DNA from: Thunnus maccoyii | Taxonomy: Eukaryota; Chordata; Actinopteri; Scombriformes; Scombridae | Assembly: GCF_910596095.1 (NCBI RefSeq) | Contig: NC_056548.1 | Coordinates: 15,282,651-15,346,650, forward strand | Reading direction: 5' to 3' | DNA length: 64,000 nucleotides | In this document: piece by piece, positions 13,801 to 24,285 of the stretch | How positions within the stretch are numbered: position 1 is the stretch's first letter | Layout of the letters: every line of letters starts with the position of its first letter | Program-made: the position numbers and the translations under genes | Notes under the pieces: model-generated | What the model was told of the DNA's origin: nothing | Seen by the model: the letters and a program-made list of their open reading frames with translations, nothing else | Databases searched by the model: none

Positions 13801-14267
13801 ATCGTTGGGCACTCTGCGTCAGACCAGAGATGCTGAGTCCACAGTCGACCATCTTCACCTCTTAAGTATGAACACACCAACACTGGGTCATGCTGCGTTA
13901 AACGTCGCAGAAGTCGCTCTGTAGATGAGGAACTCTCACATGAATCTTTTAAAAAATACCCCTTGATGAGTGAATCCTTGACGTTTGGCAGAAATGATGA
14001 CATGGGAGACAAATCACACTCCGGAGGCAAATCTTTCAACAATTTGTCTTTCAGCTCCCAGTAAAACTTGGCTTTTCGGACTCTGTCGCTGCTGCACACA
14101 AGGAGAGAGTAACACTTGTCATGCTGTAGTACTTTTCTGAACACTTGTGGCACTTCAGCTCCCCGGTGCTTTTCTTGAATTGCAAAGTAGAGAGGTGCTC
14201 CCTCCTGCTCCACTGAAAAAATACGAGAAGACCACTGAGGAAGAACAGCCATCGTACGCCGCGCCAT
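10820..14267 (-). CDS. cmpk2: UMP-CMP kinase 2, mitochondrial (5 coding exons)
   Basis: Minus-strand exons: 14267-13677, 13404-13290, 12885-12684, 12477-12244 and 10940-10820 (stop 10820-10822). All junctions are GT-AG and the phases agree, giving 420 aa; human CMPK2 is 449. The kinase is of the thymidylate-kinase fold. Walker A (GLDATGKT, residues 231-238) is split across the exon 2/3 junction. The DR motif is at 302-303, followed by FWHSTAAYAIATAV. An Arg-rich LID-like stretch is at 354-362. Residues 1-197 are the family-specific N-terminal extension; the basic, hydrophobic start fits mitochondrial import. Known role: phosphorylates dUMP/dCMP/UMP/CMP in mitochondria and is interferon-induced. 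The gene is head-to-head with RSAD2, 858 bp between start codons. Two possible starts (14267, 14252) are in frame; the first is taken. The exon 1 donor (GTTCTG) is weak. Confidence 0.95.
11670..11756 (+). repeat. SINE/LINE 3' tail in CMPK2 intron 4
   Basis: The sequence reads into ATAAATAAAACTGAATTGAA and ends in repeated TGAATTGAAT units. This tail is shared by many fish retroelements of the L2 type and the SINEs they mobilise. Only the 3' end is recognisable; the upstream boundary is unclear. It is antisense to CMPK2. Confidence 0.5.
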
Positions 14268-14333
14268 TAGGCTACTGGTCAGAGTCCAGTCCGGACAAGT
14301 GACAGCCTATTAACTGCGAGGTGTGGCGCAAGG

Positions 14334-14343
14334 GAAAACGAAA
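14334..14343 (+). promoter_or_regulatory. ISRE next to CMPK2
   Basis: GAAAACGAAA is a perfect GAAANNGAAA core, in the context GGGAAAACGAAAGT. It lies 67 bp upstream of the CMPK2 start codon and would bind IRF factors/ISGF3. It is on the strand opposite to CMPK2 transcription. Confidence 0.8.
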
Positions 14344-14979
14344 GTTAACTTAGCCAAACAGGCAAAAACAAAACTTAAAACACCCCAACTGTACGTGCAA
14401 GATAAGCTTAACGCGTTTTCTTCTGTGAAGGAGGAGTTTGAGCTTAAGTTATGTTTATAAAAAAATACTTAAATAAGCAAAGAAGTAGGACAATTTGACA
14501 GGTGGCAGGTGCTCACATGAGCGCAATGAATCGATCAGGTGTGATCAAAAGGTGGGCCCGGAAGGTAACAAGGGTGATGGATTGCGGATATAGGAATAAA
14601 ATAAAGAAACTCGGGATGAAATGAGTCATTATTATGAAGACAGAGACGAATCAGGCTTGCACAGAAAGGTTACCAAAACTACAACAGTCTTATACTGACA
14701 GTAAAAAAAAACAAACAAAAAAAAAAAAACGCACAAGGATACAGACACAAAATAATAAACATTAGCAGACAAACTTTTAAAAACATTTGACAGCTTTGAT
14801 TCTGTGCAAGTTTTAAAGGTGATTTAAGTATATATTTCTATACATTTTATGGAATCTCACTAATACACATACAATCCCCTATAATGCATATAACGTTTCC
14901 ATTAAATTGTCAATTCTTATCATTATTGTATCAGTGTAATGATTGGACTTCTCGCCTTATCTGCCACGCACCAGCTGGG

Positions 14980-14989
14980 TTTCGTTTTC
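14980..14989 (-). promoter_or_regulatory. ISRE next to RSAD2
   Basis: On the minus strand this reads GAAAACGAAACC, a perfect ISRE core identical over 10 bp to the one near CMPK2. It lies about 137 bp upstream of the RSAD2 start codon. A second partial copy (CGTTTTCGC) follows at 15021-15029. Confidence 0.82.
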
Positions 14990-15125
14990 GCTGTTTGTAA
15001 ACAGAAACTGCTCAGCTGACCGTTTTCGCATCATCTCTAAGTTATGTAAGGTGCGCCCTGTAGCTCAGTATTTAAGACATCGACATCCAAAGTGCAAACA
15101 TAGCAGGTGTGATAGGACTCCGAAG

Positions 15126-17199
15126 ATGAATCTCTCTTTTTCTCCAGTCGCGTCTGCAATGCTGCTTTTGCGGCTCTGCATCAGCACCCTCCACTGCTTT
15201 TTTTCGAGCGTCTTTTCAAAAGTTTGTTACTGGACAGCAGGAGCCCGCAAGGAAACAACCTCACCTGTTTTAACTCAAAAGCTGGAACAAAAGGAAATCC
15301 AAAATGCTACGACTCCAACAAGTGTCAATTATCATTTTACACGCCAGTGTAATTATAAATGTGGATTTTGTTTCCATACTGCAAAAACGTCCTTCGTTCT
15401 GCCTCTGGAGGAAGCCAAGAGGGGTCTGAAACTTCTGACGGATTCAGGTAAATTTGACAGATTTGTATATTCTGTTATTTTATTTTGTGTCAAACCTCTT
15501 GCTTGCAGTTTAATGTATGTATCTGCTTCTTAGGCATGGAAAAGATTAACTTCTCTGGAGGAGAGCCCTTCTTGCATGAGAAGGGGGAATTTCTGGGGAA
15601 GTTGGTTCAGTACTGTAAAGAGGACCTCCAGCTACCAAGTGTCAGCATCGTCAGCAATGGAAGCATGATCAGAGAGAAATGGTTCCAGAAATATGGTAAC
15701 ATCCCAAATTAGTGTCAAATTTTTAAGACAAATTCACTATTACATTCAATAATTGTGTTGTAGCTCTTTTCTTACCACAATGCACACCTGTTGGCAACAT
15801 ATGAAAATATTTTTGATGTCATTTGGCACCAATTCAAAAAGGTTATGCAAGATTTCCAAAAACATGCTCTACCTCTTTCTATTTCCCTTTATCAGGTGAC
15901 TATCTAGACATCTTGGCCATCTCTTGTGACAGCTTTGATGAATCAACCAACCAGCTGATTGGCAGAACCCAGGGCAGGAAGAGCCATGTGGACAACCTCT
16001 ACAAGATTCGCAATTGGTGCCAGCAGTATAAAGTGGCATTCAAAATCAACTCTGTCATTAACACCTTCAATGTTGACGAAGACATGACGGAGCTTATCGA
16101 CGCACTTAAGCCTGTCCGCTGGAAGGTAAGGATGGAAAAAGGAGAGTGTGTGTATATGTTTTATGTGTATCTTTGTCACAACAGATATACTCATCTTCTT
16201 CGTCTGTACTTCCTGTGTTCAGGTATTCCAGTGTCTGTTGATTGACGGCGAGAATGCAGGAGAGGATGCCCTGAGAGAGGCCGAGAGGTTCGTCATCAGT
16301 GACCAACAGTTTCAAGAGTTTCTGGATAGACATAGCAACGTCTCCTGCCTTGTTCCTGAGTCCAATGAGAAGGTATGAGATTACAAACAGCTACAGTAGG
16401 TGCCTTATTAGCAGTGATCTTCTCTCCATATGTCCCTACACTAACAACATTTTCACTTCAAGATACCATTGTTCACAAATATCATCTCTAAACAAATGAT
16501 AGCAAGTCAAATCTCACTGAAATACATACTTATATCAAAGTTATGCTATGATAATTGCTATGATATTAATATTGCCTATGTCATGTTGGGAATAAAGGGA
16601 CCCTTGACAATCAAAGTAACATTTTGTGATTTTGGTTGTCTTCACAGATGAGGAATTCCTACTTGATCCTGGATGAATATGTAAGTATATAATATAAATA
16701 TATAAAAGTATATAATATTTTTTATGCCATAGGAGTCTTTCTTTGATTAACTGTTAGTGCAAGTGGGCCATTTACTAATTATTGAAAGTGAAAGTACTTC
16801 CTTCAACAGTTAAAGCACTTAAAAGTCATCAAATGGTGATTGTTTGAAATCCTTGAACATAGTGGAAAGGCTTAATTGTGATTATTGAAATTAGCAGGTT
16901 TTTTAGATGTTTAGCTGAGAGAAGAAAAATTATCTAAATCGTCATTTGCCTTTAAGCAGTTTAATACACATGTAACTTACCTCATGTGATGAGCAGTGAA
17001 ACTCCTAAACTGATTTACTCTTTATTTTTTTCAGATGCGTTTCCTGGACTGTCGAGAGGGTAGAAAGGACCCATCCAAGTCCATCCTTGATGTTGGCGTG
17101 AAGGAGGCCATTACCTTTAGTGGCTTTGATGAGAAAATGTTTCTCAAGAGAGGAGGGAAATATGTTTGGAGCAAAGCCGACATGAAGCTGGAGTGGTGA
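15126..17199 (+). CDS. rsad2: Viperin, radical SAM antiviral enzyme (6 coding exons)
   Basis: Exons: 15126-15447, 15534-15695, 15896-16125, 16223-16372, 16648-16680 and 17035-17199. All are GT-AG with consistent phases, giving 353 aa; human viperin is 361. Known reaction: SAM-dependent conversion of CTP to ddhCTP, which terminates viral RNA synthesis; the protein sits on ER and lipid-droplet membranes. Visible features: an N-terminal hydrophobic/amphipathic segment (about residues 11-36); the 4Fe-4S ligands in CNYKCGFC (C75, C79, C82); FSGGEP (114-119) for SAM binding; SNGS; SCDSFDE; NSVIN; and a C-terminal KLEW whose Trp matches the conserved end needed for Fe-S loading via CIAO1. Nothing essential is missing. 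The start was chosen because upstream in-frame sequence is promoter, carrying an ISRE, and MNLSF begins the membrane helix. It is divergent from CMPK2. Confidence 0.97.
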
Positions 17200-17415
17200 A
17201 ATTTTACAACTGAAGGATTTTGATCTACCTTTGTTGCTATTGCACTCATAATTTGTGCAGCATGAATTATGTCTGTTACTTTTACAACTTGTTCAAGTAT
17301 AAATGCATAGATTTAAATTCATCAAAATGTTTTGCACTTTCCTGTTTTTATTGAATATTATGTTTCTTTGCACTGACTGAAGCTTGTGGCTAAAATATAT
17401 AAATAATTTTAAAAA

Positions 17416-17421
17416 AATAAA
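17416..17421 (+). terminator. RSAD2 poly(A) signal
   Basis: AATAAA, 217 bp after the RSAD2 stop codon, followed by a T-rich and GT-containing stretch (about 17432-17490) suitable as a downstream element. Confidence 0.55.
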
Positions 17422-17499
17422 TATATTTTAGATTTTTTTAAAAAACTTTGTTGAAATTGTTTTATTTTATTTTGTTATTTTTTATTTTGTCATTCACAA

Positions 17500-18793
17500 C
17501 ACAGTTAAGTCACTTTCTCCCATCACGACCATTAACAGCTATGTGCAAAAAATACATTATACATCACATGATCTTTTAGTTAAACAAATACAACATAATT
17601 TTGCTCATGAACACTTTATTACTGAAACTGGCCACATTGGCTTTTGCACTTACATGCATGATGCCAGTAAAGTAAGTTGATCAAAGGCCATTGATGACTG
17701 GACAACGGAAGCGAACTTTAACCTTTTTATTCTCTAGGTATGTGAGATATAATCTACCTTTCATGAGTCTGGTGTGTATCAGTGTATCACCCCACAGTTG
17801 CCATGGGTCATGCATGATGTGGACATTTTATCCTGACTGAACTGAGATGACTGGCCTGTCTTGTCATTTGTTAGCTGAGGACAGGTCTAAGTTTGTTGTA
17901 GCAACCCAGCTGTTCAACCACAAGGGTAACCTGCATTAGTTTTGTATGGTGAATTAATATTATATGGAGACTGTAAAAACATTTTGATAAAGAGCTTAAA
18001 ATGTGTTCACATGAGGATATAGACCACATTTAACAAGGCTTTTACCCTAGAACCCTTTTATTCTTTTATTTGCTCAGTTTTTCAAAATGTCATTCTCTGA
18101 CATTTCTGCCTCCACGCCAATAAATGGAGCTGAATGGAATTTAGTTTTTGTTGCTCACATTGAAAACTTATAGTGAAAATGTTCTCGCGTGTACATTATA
18201 ATTTTATATGTTTATGTTTGTCTTTCTTCAGCTTGGTTCTTCTTGTGTATCTTCCTGAAGAACTGTCATGTGTAAGAACACTGAGAACCACTAGAAACCA
18301 GAATCCTTGTATTTTTTGCCAATAAAGCTGATTCTGATATTCAACAGCAGCATTCATTTGGTAGAAATAGTTCAAATGAGAATTGTATTCAGATTCAGGG
18401 ACCATGATTAGTTGTATTGACCTTATTTGTCCAGGATTTCAAAACCTGGACACATACAGCATCTGCAAACTATCTGCATGGCTAAAAAAATAATGATAAT
18501 TGTAAGACTTTGACAATGAGTATTCACAGACACAGACTGTGTTAGTGTGTGTTTGTGAAAAGGAGAGAAGAGAGAGAGAGAAAGGTGGAGTGAATGATTG
18601 AATCAAGTGCTAATATATCATGACAGTACATGTACTATAAAAAAAAACTACCTTGATACTGAACACTGACCTCTTTTTAACAAATAACCTATCATACAAC
18701 ATTTACAAAATGAACATCGTAATAGTGTGATATTCGTAACATATACGCCACTAGGGGAAAGCTCTGTTAGAAACAGTCTATTGCGGTGTTTTG
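17500..18793. other. RSAD2-RNF144A intergenic region
   Basis: No coding potential is recognised. The AT-rich sequence contains a retroelement tail (about 18225-18340) and a purine tract (about 18564-18582). It separates the interferon-inducible pair from the RNF144A promoter. Confidence 0.5.
18225..18340 (+). repeat. Retroelement 3' tail
   Basis: The end GCCAATAAAGCTGATTCTGA is the characteristic 3' terminus of a common fish non-LTR element or derived SINE. Only the terminal ~115 bp is recognisable and no coding part is visible. Confidence 0.45.
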
Positions 18794-18808
18794 CCAGCAG
18801 GGGGCACT
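18794..18808 (+). promoter_or_regulatory. CTCF-like motif
   Basis: CCAGCAGGGGGCACT closely matches the vertebrate CTCF core (CCAGCAGGGGGCGCT type). It stands just before the GC-richer RNF144A promoter region, so it could separate the interferon gene pair from RNF144A. Motif evidence only. Confidence 0.5.
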
Positions 18809-19432
18809 CTCGGTTGTGAGAAGCTGTTCGTGCAGAGCTCTCCTCTAAGCGGCAGCGCAGGACAGGAGACGGGAAGCCTCTCACGGAACAAATGGCGTCC
18901 CTCCAGTACGAAGCAGCTGATTTCCTACCGAGCACGGCAGCAGGAACCGCGAAGAGGTAAATACACCGCCCCCGGATTTCTTTGCAACAAGACAAGCCTA
19001 TTGCATATCGCAGGATTTGTGTAACAGGGTGACGGCTGGACGTTGCGCACTCTTCAGTAACCGAGAGTAGACCGCTGTTCCGGTGTAGAAACAACCCTCA
19101 ACAAATAGCAGAGTGGCAGCTGCAGCTTATGCTTCCCTCTGGTTTGCTTATTTTTTTTCTTTCTGTTTTGTTTTTTCGCTGATGGTTGTTGCTATTAGAG
19201 TCTCACCGGGGCCTGATTACAGGCGCTGTAGGCGACAGTAGCGGGTCAAATGTTTCCACCCCGACGTTGGAGGGACACATAAATGAACATGGGCATCACC
19301 CCTTCTGAGATATCCCCCTCCTCCGTCTGACTGACTGGTTGGCCGCCTCTTCGTTAATCCAATTCAGGAGATCATCTTTTCAACCTTTCCTGAGGTTACA
19401 CCAATCAAGACGGCGTTATCTCAGAAAGCCAG
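18809..19432 (+). promoter_or_regulatory. RNF144A promoter and first untranslated exon (probable)
   Basis: This stretch is richer in G, C and CpG than its surroundings (for example around 18847-18985 and 19195-19330). It ends at a strong splice donor, CCAG|GTAAGA, at 19432/19433. No long plus-strand reading frame continues to the donor, consistent with an untranslated exon of RNF144A, whose coding starts only at 38670. The transcription start is not determinable; the frame on the opposite strand (18648-19094) has no recognisable protein. Confidence 0.45.
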
Positions 19433-20210
19433 GTAAGATTTGGTGCTTTTGTTCAGTGTAATAATATAGTGGGAGCCGTTCTGGCTTATGATCTGTCACT
19501 CTCGATTATTAACTGCTGTCGCATGTTTTCGCCATTTCCTCATTTTCACAGCAAGATATCCTGTGCTTATATCACTGCCAGCCGACCATAACGGATGTCA
19601 GATGAGTCTTCTTAAGTCTAATTGTGAAGCCTTTAACTCTTTGCTGGGCTATTTTTGGAGTAAACAGTTATAGTGGTAGATGACAAAGCATTGGCTGCAG
19701 GTAGCTTCTTCAGGATGACATCAGTAAGGTTTTCATATGTGTGTGTGTGTGTGCACTGACTGCGTTTATAGCTGATTTTTTTTTTAAATCAGGTTTGCTG
19801 TATCTGCTCCTCACCACAGCCTTAAATCATACATGTTTTGCCATACAGCAGCTGCAGAGTGTTGTATCCACAACTCCAAGCATAACATGCTCAGAGTGGA
19901 TGGCTCCACTGAGCCCTGAAAGGTCACTGGGTGCCCTGCTATTTCCATTTTAAGCAGCAGGTCCCCCTTGGGTAGCAGTCAGATTATAGGCATGAAACCA
20001 GGCTACTAGACAAACAGAGCATTCCTGCAGTCTGCACTGGCCAAGGCTGTGTACATGAAATCTATTTCTAATGTCTGTGCTAGCTGTGCACTGTGTTCAC
20101 ATTTCTGATTCTGCCTTACGTCCCTTCAGGTAGGCTGACATGTTTGTATCTTAGATAGACTGTGAGCATATTTTCTCAGATATGAAGCCAAATATCAGCA
20201 TCCCGTAAAG

Positions 20211-20543
20211 TAGGGCTGGATAATATATCAATATTATATTGATATCGTGGTATGAGACCAGATATTGTCTTAGATTTTGTATATCATGATATGGCATGAG
20301 TGTTCTTTTCCTGGTTTTAAAGGCTGCATTACGGTAAAGTGATGTAATTTTCTCAACTTCCCCAGACTGTTCCAGCTGGTCTATTATTTGCCTTTACCCA
20401 CTTAGTCATTATACCCTCATTACAGATGACTATTTATCAAAAATCTCTTTGTGTAAATATTTTGTGAAAGCACCAATAGTCAGAGTCAGGTATTTGGTCA
20501 AAAATATTGTGATATTTGATTTTGTCCATATTGCCCAGCCCTA
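20211..20543. mobile_element. hAT-type MITE (TAGGGCTGG ends)
   Basis: Starts TAGGGCTGG and ends CCAGCCCTA, a perfect 9-bp inverted repeat. The interior is rich in GATAT/ATATC, as in a very common teleost non-autonomous family. Flanking octamers CCGTAAAG and GTGTAAAG match at 6 of 8 positions and are probably a decayed 8-bp target-site duplication. Confidence 0.75.
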
Positions 20544-22333
20544 GTGTAAAGACATTATGTCCATAATAAGTCAATATGTTGTGTTTAAGTGCCTGGTTTT
20601 GTTCCTGTGAAATACATTCTACGTACATGGTCCATCCTGTTATAAACTATGGCTTTTAAGATCCCTCTCATTGTGTGCTATTGATTCTCTCTCCAGTTTC
20701 ATGCATCTAGCCATATTACAGGAGCTATACACACTGAAACACACGCTTACTCTTCCCCTCACAAACACACATTTAGGGAATGTGTCTTTGACGTGGAATT
20801 TCACAGACATGCTTCTTTTTTTCCATTCTTGAAAATTTGTTCTTGAAAGTGCCCCCTTTTCCCACCGGGGGAGTAAATGCATCAAGCTGATCCCACTGTC
20901 TCAGGATTTGTTCAAAACAAGAGAAGGACTGTTGGTACAAAACAGTAACACATTACTCAGAGTGACCAGCAGCTGTCTGCCCTTTCCCAGAGGAAAGCAG
21001 AGATGAGTTTACCGAAAGAGTGAGAAGGAATGAGGTTACGACGCCCAGAACTACGTGTACCATTCCATGTATAAGACACATGGACTTTCAGAAGGAGCTG
21101 TGATTGTTTTGGTGTGCTGTGTTAGCCTCAAACAGCTCAGGTCATCTCTCAGTATGTTTATCTAAGCCTTTCATGGGTCTGTTTGTCCTTCTGAAAAATA
21201 TCACTGCTGCGTTTTTCAATCTCTGCTAAATATGTTATTGTGAAGGTGATGAAAAGGCATTTTAGTTGACCTAACAGATATTTTGATTGCGCAGGAAAAT
21301 CCGTCACTGGATTTGTTTTACATTGACTCAGCTTTGGGTTGGGCCTTTTTAAGCAATCTTTCAACAATATTAGATATATTAGATATGGAGTTTACAGCAT
21401 GATTATAAGCAATATATGGGAAAAAAATAATAGATTTAGATAGTAACTAATATCGTTTTGCCTGCTGCATATACTGTAATACTTTCTGATTCTTAGTTTT
21501 GTTGAGTGTCATTTTAACATTCTTGCATAACCACAAAAATGTGCCTGGAAAATAAACTCTGATTCAGTCTGAGGTAAATTTCCACATCCTGAATAGGTTA
21601 TCTGTCTATGTAAGAGTTATAACTCTGGTCAGCTCTAGATCACACAGCGGGACCTAACGGTAAGGAGATTAGACATCCTGAGACAGACTTGATCTAGAAA
21701 TGTGACACTTGCTCCACTTAAATTTTCCCAGTAATTAAAGCTGGATTACTGTTCATTCAGATACCAGTTACCTGTTAAATGGAGTCTGTGAGGGCAGGAG
21801 GACACCGATTGTAAAACTTCCGTGGTTAAGTAACTGGCATTTCCAAAGACACGCATGCGGTACAGTACCGCAGTGTGCTTTTGTTGAATCACTCTGTTCT
21901 TCTAGTAACATTTATACGTCTAGCGAAGTCATTTAGCTGTAATCTGACTTCAGGGGTTGTATTCTGCCTCTTATGCAGTCAGGCTGCCAAAGATTATGCA
22001 ACAGCCTAAATGCAGGGTGTTTTGAGTGAATGTTCAGGGTGGTGCCAGTTTCCAGGTGAACCGTCTGTGTGTTTTTGTGTGTGTGTGTGTGTGTGTGTGG
22101 AGTGGAGGGAGGAGAGGTGTTGAGGAGTGGAAGGGTAGCATGTAGACAATAGACAGTCAACAATGCAATCACTTGAGTTCTTAATAGCTCCTGAAAATGA
22201 TGTTCATTGCTCAATTAGCGCTTTAGCTCTGTGCGTTATTGTTCGCATTCAGCCAGTTAGGATTGCACTGGGATGAGAAAGGGATTGTGATGAGAACATT
22301 ATGTGATGCTCTTGTGCGCCTCGCTTCTCGCAG

Positions 22334-22385
22334 ACGGCTGCTCGGCGTTTTGAACCGTTCCCGAGGGCGCCATTCTCTCAGACAG
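22334..22385 (+). other. Possible alternative 5' exon of RNF144A
   Basis: A 52-bp GC- and CpG-rich segment lies between an acceptor-like TTCTCGCAG (ending 22333) and a donor CAG|GTAGGG (22385/22386). It has no frame of interest and could be an untranslated exon or a small promoter. Support is limited to splice consensus and composition. Confidence 0.2.
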
Positions 22386-24047
22386 GTAGGGCTCGTAAAG
22401 CGAGAGACTGTTACGTAATAAATTCACAGCAGATTCTGTTGACCGTCTGACACTTTCCAAGATTTAGCATTTCAGGAATGTGTAAATTGCAGCAAGCCCT
22501 CGGGGTTAAATCAGCCCCACACAAACAAACAGTGAGCCGAAGTCATTTTAGACAAAGGAAAAAAAAAAAGAACTTCAGCTCCAGTTGAACATCCTATGAG
22601 TGCCTATGAGTTCACAATTATGTGTTTATCTTCTTCGAACAATGAAAAGAGTAATTTCTTCTGTTATAGGAAGCAGATATTCAAAAAACGTCAAATTAAT
22701 TGTTGAGCTGTTTTCGAGCAGCGATGCCGCAGCTACATCCACACTTCCGGTACACAAGAACTGCCTAATGAGGGCCACAAACAGCTGTCACTGCAATTCT
22801 GGAACCACTTTTTATTTTGTGGAAGATTTTACCGACTCCAGCAGAAAAAAAGGGCCCCAAATATAGATGATGTAACATCATTATGTTGAGATATTTCCAG
22901 TGCAGCTAAAATTGAGCTTTACAAGTTTAGATTTTTGTGTCCCCCCCCCACACACTCACAGTGCCAGATACTCTTTCCAAAGTTACTAATTTGGAATAAA
23001 ATCAGAGAAAAATATTTTGTAGGAGGAGATATACATTTTCCCACCTACAGTAGCCTCAGTAGACTATAGTCCAATTCAACAACAAATCATGTTTCATGTT
23101 CATAAAGGAGTACAACTCACACTTCAGCTCAACTGGGAATAAGCCAACCCTTTGCTCTTACTATGTCTGTCTCTATTGCTGATGCTTTCCGCCTACACAT
23201 AGAAACAGCAGAATACAACACGTCCAGGCTCGTACTCTGCTGAAAATAATTCTCGGAAAGGCTGGAAATCACTAACTGAAGTAGAAGCAGATGAGTCAGG
23301 AGGTAGGACGGGATTTGGGAGTGCCAGCAGTGAGCCAAAAGCTAGTGCATCCTGGCGTGGCATAAAGCACGAGCTAATGCCACTGGGGGAAGGAAAGTGA
23401 TGAACGGCACAGTGACTATGCACAGTACGACAGATCTGATCACATTACGACTTGGCGTGTTCTCATTTTTTGGGCATATGCTACTAAAATCTAAACTTTC
23501 TTGCTGGCACTTTGTCTCCCTTTGGAAGGGCTTGACTAATACTTGGAACACAATAACAGTCCTTTCTTACACTGGAGATGCTTTTAATTCCCAGTGAAGC
23601 AGCAGCCATAACTTTTTTTTTTTATAAACTAAACAGAAGATTTAAGCGGTGTGAAAATAATTGGCTGTAATGATGTGTGTGTGTATGTGTGTAGACTGCA
23701 TATGAACCTACTGTACATCAGTATATTAGACGTAGCTACTGGTGTGTTCAAGTGCAACTTATATCAGAAGACATGAGGCAATGCCAAAGTTTTTAATCCT
23801 AGTTTTTTTTTGAGTTTGACCTGCTGTGTCAGAGCCCTAAAGGATAATGAGACTCCAGCTCTGTCAGGTTATCTGAAAGTAGTTTTATCAGTCATTCTGA
23901 TAACAGTTTCCTCCCTTGCATACCATTGTCTGATATCCCACTAGTATAATCTATTACATCCCAACCCTGACCGTGAGTGTACCTCTACCTATACAGTACA
24001 CCAGCTGTCTGGAGATTGCAATTGCAACTTCTGAGGTGAGTCCTAGG

Positions 24048-24285
24048 TGATGTCTTCAAATGTTTGACAAAAGGTCCAAAACCAAAAGATATTCAGGTTA
24101 GTGTGGATGTATATATATGACAAAGAGAAGCAGCAAATCATTTTGAGATGCTGGAACCTGAGAATGTGTAGCATGTTCCTTTCTTGCTTGGAAAAATGAC
24201 TAAGTGATTAATCAGTTATTAAAATAGTCTATTATTTTTCTGTTGATCAACTAATCAATTAATCTACTAATTGTTTCAGCTCTAC
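24048..24285 (+). repeat. Teleost TA-rich interspersed repeat, copy 1
   Basis: Contains AAGATATTCAG, ATGCTGGAACCTGAGAATG and the terminal run GATCAACTAATCAATTAATC ending TTTCAGCTCTA. These are hallmarks of an abundant fish repeat whose ends read AGGGCTGCAACTAA / TTTCAGCTCTA. No coding content. Two more relatives occur at 32266-32493 and 43476-43685. Confidence 0.6.

Larger units (their letters stand above)
14268..15125. promoter_or_regulatory. Divergent CMPK2/RSAD2 promoter region
   Basis: This 858-bp interval separates two divergent start codons and must hold both promoters and 5' UTRs. It contains two ISRE cores on opposite strands (separate entries), an AP-1-like TGAGTCA at 14622-14628, and an additional ISRE half-like CGTTTTCGC at 15021-15029. 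An A-rich tract lies at about 14701-14730. No clear TATA box is positioned for either gene. Interferon co-induction of both genes is established in vertebrates; its mechanism here is inferred from the motifs. Confidence 0.8.

Noticed and set aside
14943..15125. N-terminal extension of viperin upstream of 15126
   Set aside because: The open frame continues upstream, but that DNA carries the ISRE and would add about 61 residues not seen in the family. The start at 15126 gives the usual length and membrane helix.
15053..15125. Functional tRNA gene
   Set aside because: A-box similarity only; no convincing B box or cloverleaf arms could be drawn, so it is kept only as a low-interest finding.
18648..19094. 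148-codon minus-strand frame across the RNF144A promoter region
   Set aside because: CpG-rich promoter DNA has few stops. No conserved protein, and the region reads better as promoter/5' UTR.
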